Below, in pieces: positions 59,046-64,000 of a stretch of 64,000 nt of DNA. The DNA is from an uncultured Bulleidia sp. (lineage in GTDB: Bacteria > Bacillota_I > Bacilli_A > Erysipelotrichales > Erysipelotrichaceae). The first letter of the stretch is position 1. Every line of letters begins with the position of its first letter. Position numbers and translations under genes: made by a program. The notes below the pieces were generated by a model. That model was not told where the DNA came from. It was given only the letters and a program-made list of their open reading frames with translations, and did no database searches. The stretch spans positions 13,761-77,760 of the forward strand of contig CAKVBD010000005.1 in NCBI GenBank assembly GCA_934725105.1, read 5' to 3'.

Positions 59046-59707
59046 TGGAACAGTATAAGAAGGAATTTATTGAATTCATGCTTTCATGCGATGTATTGAA
59101 GTTTGGAGATTTTACATTAAAGTCAGGTAGAAAATCACCATTCTTCATGAATGCAGGCTTATATGTAACTGGCAGACAGTTATCTGAATTAGCTCGCTAC
59201 TACGCAAAGGCAATTCATGATCAGTTTGGAGATGACTTTGATGTATTGTTTGGCCCTGCATACAAGGGTATTCCTCTAACAGTTGCTACATCTATGGCTT
59301 ACTATGATCTTTATGGAAAAGAAATTCGTTACTGTTCTAACCGTAAAGAAATCAAGGATCATGGCGATACAGGTATCTTGCTAGGTTCTAAGCTAAAGGA
59401 TGGCGATCGCGTTGTCATGATTGAAGATGTTACTTCTTCTGGTAAATCCATGGAAGAAACAGTTCCAATCGTTAGAGAACAGGCAAACGTTGAAATCATA
59501 GGTTTGATCGTTTCTTTGAATCGTAATGAAAAGGGTAAGTCTGATAAGACAGCCTTGAAGGAAATCAGTGAGTTGTATGGCTTCCCAACAGCTGCAATCG
59601 TAAGCATGCCTGAAGTTATTGAAGTCATGAAGGAAGAAAACCGTCTTGATGATGAACTATTATCAAGAATTGACGCATATTACGAACAATACGGTGCAAA
59701 AGAGTAA
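59045..59707 (+). CDS. pyrE: Orotate phosphoribosyltransferase
   Basis: 220 aa. PRPP-binding loop VVMIEDVTSSGKSMEE and KSGRKSPFFMNAG are diagnostic. Converts orotate and PRPP to OMP. Last gene of the operon, before a strong terminator. Confidence 0.97.
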   Translation: MEQYKKEFIEFMLSCDVLKFGDFTLKSGRKSPFFMNAGLYVTGRQLSELARYYAKAIHDQFGDDFDVLFGPAYKGIPLTVATSMAYYDLYGKEIRYCSNRKEIKDHGDTGILLGSKLKDGDRVVMIEDVTSSGKSMEETVPIVREQANVEIIGLIVSLNRNEKGKSDKTALKEISELYGFPTAAIVSMPEVIEVMKEENRLDDELLSRIDAYYEQYGAKE

Positions 59708-59714
59708 AAAAATT

Positions 59715-59744
59715 CTGGTTTTTGAATAAAAACCAGTTTTTTTT
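59715..59744 (+). terminator. Terminator of the pyr operon
   Basis: Perfect 9-bp stem CTGGTTTTT/AAAAACCAG, 4-nt loop, T8. Confidence 0.93.
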
Positions 59745-59856
59745 ATGATTTTTCTAAAAAAAATGTAAAAATCATGAATTTAAACGCTTTCTGAAATAAA
59801 ATGTAACTTGTTTCATTAAAATTTATGAAAAATAAATCATTTTTATTGAAAAATGA
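59745..59856 (+). other. AT-rich spacer before the asnB T-box
   Basis: No gene. TTTAAACGCTTTCT (59779-59792) matches 12 of 14 positions of the cre consensus. Otherwise only AT-rich sequence up to the promoter. Confidence 0.5.
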
Positions 59857-59885
59857 TTGCAGAAGAATCTTGATGGTTGTATAAC
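59857..59885 (+). promoter_or_regulatory. Promoter of the T-box-asnB-glnN transcript
   Basis: TTGCAG (59857-59862), 17 nt, TATAAC (59880-59885). Confidence 0.65.
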
Positions 59886-59889
59886 TATT

Positions 59890-60119
59890 GCATCAAGCAA
59901 AGACCAGGAAAAGTAGTTTGATAAACAGTTGATAGTGAATAGAGGATAGTGGAAACTCTATGATATGCATCTTATGAAAGAACACCTGAACAGCTGCGAA
60001 TCGAAAAGATATGAGTAGACTTCGCCGGAAGCAGACCGTTATCACTGACCCCAATTGTAAAAGATTGGAGACTAAGCGACTAATCAATAGATTAGTAATC
60101 TGGGTGGCACCGCGGAGAC
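59890..60119 (+). promoter_or_regulatory. T-box riboswitch, probably tRNA-Asn responsive
   Basis: AGTAGACTTCGCCGGAAGCAG (60014-60034 region) is the stem III/AG-box type block, and TGGGTGGCACCGCGG (60101-60115) is the T-box antiterminator sequence that binds the uncharged tRNA end. asnB downstream suggests tRNA-Asn; AAC triplets occur at 59981-59983 and 59989-59991 in the stem I arm, but I could not fold it to prove the specifier. Confidence 0.93.
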
Positions 60120-60121
60120 AT

Positions 60122-60176
60122 AGCAGTCCTTCGTCCCATGTATAAATTACATAGGACGGAGTGACTGCTTTTTACT
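60122..60176 (+). terminator. T-box-controlled terminator
   Basis: AGCAGTC...CGTCC and GGACG...GACTGCT form a long stem ending in T5. TCCTTCGTCCC is the conserved 5' side shared with the antiterminator. Confidence 0.9.
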
Positions 60177-60201
60177 TTTAACATATGAGGGAGAAAAGAT
60201 T

Positions 60202-61779
60202 ATGTGTGGATTAATTGTTTCTACGGATCCAAAAACAGATCGTAAGGATTTTGAAAAAGGACTGGCTTGTTTAAATGATCGTGGTCCTGATGACGCTAAA
60301 ATCGTAACTATTGATGATTGTCTAATGGGATTTGCAAGATTAAGCATCATGGACTTAAGTACAAATGGAATGCAGCCATTTGAAAGAGATGGATTTTCAG
60401 TTGTATGCAATGGTGAACTGTATGACTTTAGAAAATGCAAAAAAGAGTTAGAAAAGAAATATACATTTTCTTCTGACAGTGACTGTGAATTGCTGATTCC
60501 ATTATTTGAAGAATATGGATGTGATATGTTTGCAAAATTAGATGCAGAATATGCACTTGTCATGTATTCAAAAAAGACAGGATTTATTGCTTCTCGTGAT
60601 CCTATTGGCATTCGTCCATTGTTTTATGGATATACCAAAGATCATAAAATTGCATTTGCATCGACTGCAGAAAGTCTGATGTGTATTGCAGATGAAGTAA
60701 CGCCATTCCCACCTGGATGCTACTACAAAGATGGTGAATTCATTCCATATACAAAGATTTATAAAGCTGATCAGACACTGCATGTAAGCGAAGAAGAAGC
60801 TGAAAAAGGAATTCATGATTTATTGGTTGATGCGGTCATCAAAAGAATGGATGCAGATGCAAAGTGTGGATATCTATTAAGTGGTGGTTTAGATTCTTCT
60901 CTTGTTTGTGCAATTGCTCAAAAACATGCAGATCATCCGATTCGTACATTCTCTATTGGCATGGATACGGATGCAATTGATTTGAAATATGCAAGAAAAG
61001 TTGCTGCATTTATTGGCAGTGAACATACTGAATTCATCATTACTAAAAAAGATGTATTAGATGCTTTGCAGAAAGTCATTCAAGTTCTAGGAACATGGGA
61101 TATTACAACGATTCGTGCATCGATGGGTATGTATCTATTATGCAAAAAGATTCATGAAACAACAGACATTAAAGTACTTATGACAGGAGAAGTCAGTGAT
61201 GAATTGTTTGGTTACAAATATACAGACTTCGCACCAGACAGCTCATCTTTCCAGAAAGAAGCCGAAAAAAGAGTCAAGGAATTGTATGAATATGATGTAT
61301 TAAGAGCTGATCGTTGTATTTCAAGCAATTCAATGGAAGGAAGAGTTCCATTTGGGGATCTTGCATTTGTGAGATATGTCATGGATCTTGATCCATCCAT
61401 CAAGATGAATCATCACAACATGGGTAAATACCTGTTAAGAAAAGCATTTGAAAAAGATCATCTTCTACCAGAAGAAATCTTATTCAGAGATAAAGCAGCT
61501 TTCTCAGATGCAGTAGGACATTCCTTAGTTAATGATCTAAAGGAATATGCGGAAGATAAATATGATGTTCTATCTTATGAAGAAAAGAGAAAAGCATATG
61601 CATGGAAGACACCATTTACAAAGGAAAGTCTTCTCTATCGAGAAATATTTGAAAAATTCTATCCAGCAATGGACAAGATGATATCTGATTACTGGATGCC
61701 TAATAAAGAATGGCAAGGTTGTGATGTCAACGATCCAAGTGCACGTTACTTATCCAACTATGGAGCTAGTGCATATTAA
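60202..61779 (+). CDS. asnB: Asparagine synthase (glutamine-hydrolysing) AsnB
   Basis: 525 aa. Catalytic Cys2 right after the initiator Met (MCGLIVS), N-terminal amidotransferase domain with LMGFARLSIMDLS and NGELYD, then the synthetase domain with the ATP-binding SGGLDSSL. Makes asparagine from aspartate using glutamine. GAGGGAG precedes ATG 60202. Controlled by the T-box; glnN follows after 30 nt. Confidence 0.95.
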   Translation: MCGLIVSTDPKTDRKDFEKGLACLNDRGPDDAKIVTIDDCLMGFARLSIMDLSTNGMQPFERDGFSVVCNGELYDFRKCKKELEKKYTFSSDSDCELLIPLFEEYGCDMFAKLDAEYALVMYSKKTGFIASRDPIGIRPLFYGYTKDHKIAFASTAESLMCIADEVTPFPPGCYYKDGEFIPYTKIYKADQTLHVSEEEAEKGIHDLLVDAVIKRMDADAKCGYLLSGGLDSSLVCAIAQKHADHPIRTFSIGMDTDAIDLKYARKVAAFIGSEHTEFIITKKDVLDALQKVIQVLGTWDITTIRASMGMYLLCKKIHETTDIKVLMTGEVSDELFGYKYTDFAPDSSSFQKEAEKRVKELYEYDVLRADRCISSNSMEGRVPFGDLAFVRYVMDLDPSIKMNHHNMGKYLLRKAFEKDHLLPEEILFRDKAAFSDAVGHSLVNDLKEYAEDKYDVLSYEEKRKAYAWKTPFTKESLLYREIFEKFYPAMDKMISDYWMPNKEWQGCDVNDPSARYLSNYGASAY

Positions 61780-61809
61780 AAAAGGTGAAAGAAGAAGGAG
61801 ATAAACGTT

Positions 61810-63891
61810 ATGGAAAGACCATTTGAAGAATTCGGATCACTCGTATTTACAGAAGTTGAAATGGAAGAAAGACTTCCTTCCCCAGTTTACATGGCATGGA
61901 AAAAGACAATTGCTTCAGAATCACAGCTGGATCGTCCAACTGCAGATGCAATTGCACATGCGATGAAACGCTGGGCAATGGAACATGGCGCAACACATTT
62001 TACACACTGGTTTCAGCCTTTGACAGGCGGTACAGCTGAAAAGCATGATGCTTTTGTAGAACCAGGAAGTGATGGAGAACCTATTTCCAGATTCTCAGGA
62101 AAAATGCTGATCAAGGGTGAACCAGATGCATCTAGTTTCCCATCTGGCGGCTTAAGAGCTACATTTGAAGCAAGAGGCTATACATACTGGGATGTTACTT
62201 CTCCTGTCTTTATTAAAGAAGGGGTTCTATGTATTCCTACAGTGTTCGTATCCTATAATGGTGAAGCACTTGACCGTAAAGAACCACTTTTGAAATCACT
62301 TGAAGTATTAAGCAAATACGCAACAAAAGTAGTGAACAAGCTTGGTGATAAGAAAGTTAAGAGTTGTGATATTTCTGTTGGTCTGGAACAAGAATATTTC
62401 TTGATTGATAAAAAGTATTTTGATGCTCGTGTGGATTTGAAACTTTGTGGAAGAACATTGTTTGGTGCTCCAGCAACAAAGGGACAGGAATTGGATGACC
62501 ACTACTTTGGTGCTATTCCACTGCGTGTAAAAGCATTCATGAAAGAAGTGAATGAAGAATTGTGGAAGCTTGGCATCTATGCAAAAACAGAACATAACGA
62601 AGTTGCTCCTGCACAGTTTGAATTGGCACCTGTATTCTCTGGTGGAAATATTGCGGTCGATCAAAACTTATTGATCATGGATGTATTAAAGAAAGTTGCG
62701 GATAAACATGGATTTGCTTGCCTATTGCATGAAAAACCATTTGATGGAATCAATGGTTCTGGCAAGCATAACAACTATTCTATTGTGACAGATGATGGTC
62801 AGAATCTGTTTGATCCAGGCAAGAAGCCAATGGATAATATTCGTTTTTTGACATTTACATGTGCGTTTATTGAAGCCGTAGATACATATCCTGTATTGTT
62901 AAGACTTGCTGCAAGCTCTGCAGGAAATGACTTTAGACTTGGAGCAAACGAAGCTCCACCAGCAATTATTTCGATATACCTGGGAAGCTATATTGAAGAT
63001 ATTCTTTATAGCCTCCATTCTGGAAAGCGTAAGAAGGAAGGGGAAGTTGTGGATTCTAGCTTTGAACCAGTCAAAAACATTTCCTATATCCCTCATGACA
63101 ACACTGATAGAAACAGAACTTCTCCTGTCGCTTTCACTGGAAATAAATTTGAATTCAGAATGCTTGGCTCAAGCATGAACGCTTCTTTCGCAAACACTGT
63201 TTTAAATACAATCATCGCACATTCTTTGAAGAAGATTTCTGAAGAGTTGGATACATGCAAGACAGTAGAAGAAGTGCGTGAAAAAGCATTGGAAATCTGT
63301 AAGAAGATCATCAAGAAACATAAAAGAGTATTGTTCTCTGGTGATGGCTATTCTGATGAATGGGTCAAGGAAGCTGAACGTAGAGGCTTGCCAAATGTAA
63401 AGAGCTTTATTGAAGCTTCACAGGCTTTAAAAGATAAGGATGTTGTTAAGCTGTTTACTGGTTTAGGTGTATATACTGAAACAGAACTCATGGCAAATGA
63501 GAAGATTCTTGAAGAAGAGTACTACAACGTCAAAGAAATTGAAATCAAGACACTCATTGCAATGGTAAAACGTGATGTACTTCCAGCAATGTGCAAAGAA
63601 TATGATTTCTATGCAAAGGCGAATGGTGAAGGTGCACCAGCTTATTTGGCAAAGAGAAGCAAGAAACTTGCAGAATTGATTGATGCAACAGATACATCCA
63701 TTGTTAAGCTGGAAGAAACACATGCATCTGTAAAGAAAGAAGCAGATACATATGAAAGAGGATATCGTACAAGATATGAGATTGTTCCTCTGATGCAGGA
63801 AGTAAGAGCATCTGTGGATGCCTATGAAGAAATCGCATCTAAGTGTTTCTATAAGCTACCAACATACGAAGACATGCTATTTGATCTATAA
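61810..63891 (+). CDS. glnN: Type III glutamine synthetase GlnN
   Basis: 693 aa, the long GSIII form. RPTADAIAHAMKRWAMEHGATH, HWFQPLTGGTAEKHDAF, and GLEQEYFL, NEVAPAQFE and GSGKHNNYS metal/ATP motifs are visible. Assimilates ammonia into glutamine. AAGGAG before the ATG. It probably shares the asnB transcript, which would couple glutamine supply to asparagine need. 109 nt remain after it, in which I see nothing but AT-rich sequence. Confidence 0.96.
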   Translation: MERPFEEFGSLVFTEVEMEERLPSPVYMAWKKTIASESQLDRPTADAIAHAMKRWAMEHGATHFTHWFQPLTGGTAEKHDAFVEPGSDGEPISRFSGKMLIKGEPDASSFPSGGLRATFEARGYTYWDVTSPVFIKEGVLCIPTVFVSYNGEALDRKEPLLKSLEVLSKYATKVVNKLGDKKVKSCDISVGLEQEYFLIDKKYFDARVDLKLCGRTLFGAPATKGQELDDHYFGAIPLRVKAFMKEVNEELWKLGIYAKTEHNEVAPAQFELAPVFSGGNIAVDQNLLIMDVLKKVADKHGFACLLHEKPFDGINGSGKHNNYSIVTDDGQNLFDPGKKPMDNIRFLTFTCAFIEAVDTYPVLLRLAASSAGNDFRLGANEAPPAIISIYLGSYIEDILYSLHSGKRKKEGEVVDSSFEPVKNISYIPHDNTDRNRTSPVAFTGNKFEFRMLGSSMNASFANTVLNTIIAHSLKKISEELDTCKTVEEVREKALEICKKIIKKHKRVLFSGDGYSDEWVKEAERRGLPNVKSFIEASQALKDKDVVKLFTGLGVYTETELMANEKILEEEYYNVKEIEIKTLIAMVKRDVLPAMCKEYDFYAKANGEGAPAYLAKRSKKLAELIDATDTSIVKLEETHASVKKEADTYERGYRTRYEIVPLMQEVRASVDAYEEIASKCFYKLPTYEDMLFDL

Positions 63892-64000
63892 AAGAAAGAA
63901 AATCATCTGATTTCAAGAAAATCGCTGAACTGAAAAGTTAAATTCCACTTTCAAAAGAAAAATTTAAAAGTTGAAATTAGTTGTGCAGAAACAGTGCTGA

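Overview
The window is a 64 kb chromosomal segment of a low-GC Bacillota (Firmicutes) bacterium, most likely of the Erysipelotrichales/Erysipelotrichaceae type. That placement is inferred from gene content and protein character: RNase Y plus an RNase J2-like protein, GpsB, a type III glutamine synthetase, an ECF riboflavin transporter, folate-dependent TrmFO, a T-box leader, B-type RNase P RNA and a complete comG operon. Nearly all of it is core genome. I see no insertion sequence, prophage, CRISPR array, tRNA or rRNA gene.

Layout. 1-3.4 kb: recU (partial, minus), gpsB, rnpB, pgsA, recA and a PAP2 phosphatase. 3.4-5.8 kb (minus): a LytTR response regulator / small membrane protein / GHKL kinase module lying between recA and rny. 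5.9-13.6 kb: rny, ferredoxin, miaB, RNase J2-like, ftsK/spoIIIE. 13.6-18.5 kb: FMN riboswitch and ribU, then an unknown tail-anchored protein with cmk, der and gpsA. 18.5-22.1 kb (minus): class A PBP and DegV. 22.2-29.2 kb: dnaE, an OmpR-type two-component pair, a tRNA-modification-type methyltransferase and a degenerate M20-peptidase-like protein. 29.2-32.4 kb: ispG (minus), rpmG, an MBL hydrolase, a lipoprotein and an orphan PTS EIIB. 32.5-36.0 kb: comGA-GG. 36.0-42.5 kb: efp, a basic membrane protein, a FeoB-associated Cys-rich protein, a short SSB, ffh, rpsP, khpA, rimM, trmD and a zinc-ribbon membrane protein. 42.6-46.0 kb: pyrimidine-nucleoside phosphorylase, an unknown minus gene, a phosphosulfolactate phosphatase-like protein and a HAD phosphatase. 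46.0-54.2 kb: rplS, lepB, rbgA, rnhB, dprA, topA, trmFO, a XerC-type recombinase and a small ORF. 54.3-59.7 kb: pyrB-pyrC-(gap)-pyrK-pyrD-pyrF-pyrE. 59.9-63.9 kb: T-box leader, asnB and glnN.

Most notable signal. Four genes or operons of the transformation pathway (recA, comGA, comGC and dprA) each carry the same bipartite element, TGG-A-A-(T/C)-T, exactly 12 nt, GTGAATA, just before their ribosome-binding site. It fits the Bacillus sigma-H rule (AGGAWWW ... GAAT) and the general idea of the streptococcal ComX cin-box, but not an ordinary TTGACA/TATAAT promoter. I did not find it at any other gene in the window. It looks like a dedicated competence regulon run by a sigma-H/ComX-type factor in a lineage where competence control is little described. 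Other points worth a look: an AAGTTAG-N6-CTAA palindrome shared by two iron-related genes; several genes without a Shine-Dalgarno, whose -10 box sits within 5-9 nt of the ATG; an RNase J lacking its metal-ligand His residues; an EF-P with an atypical loop; variant cre-like sites; and a short-leader attenuator candidate before pyrB.
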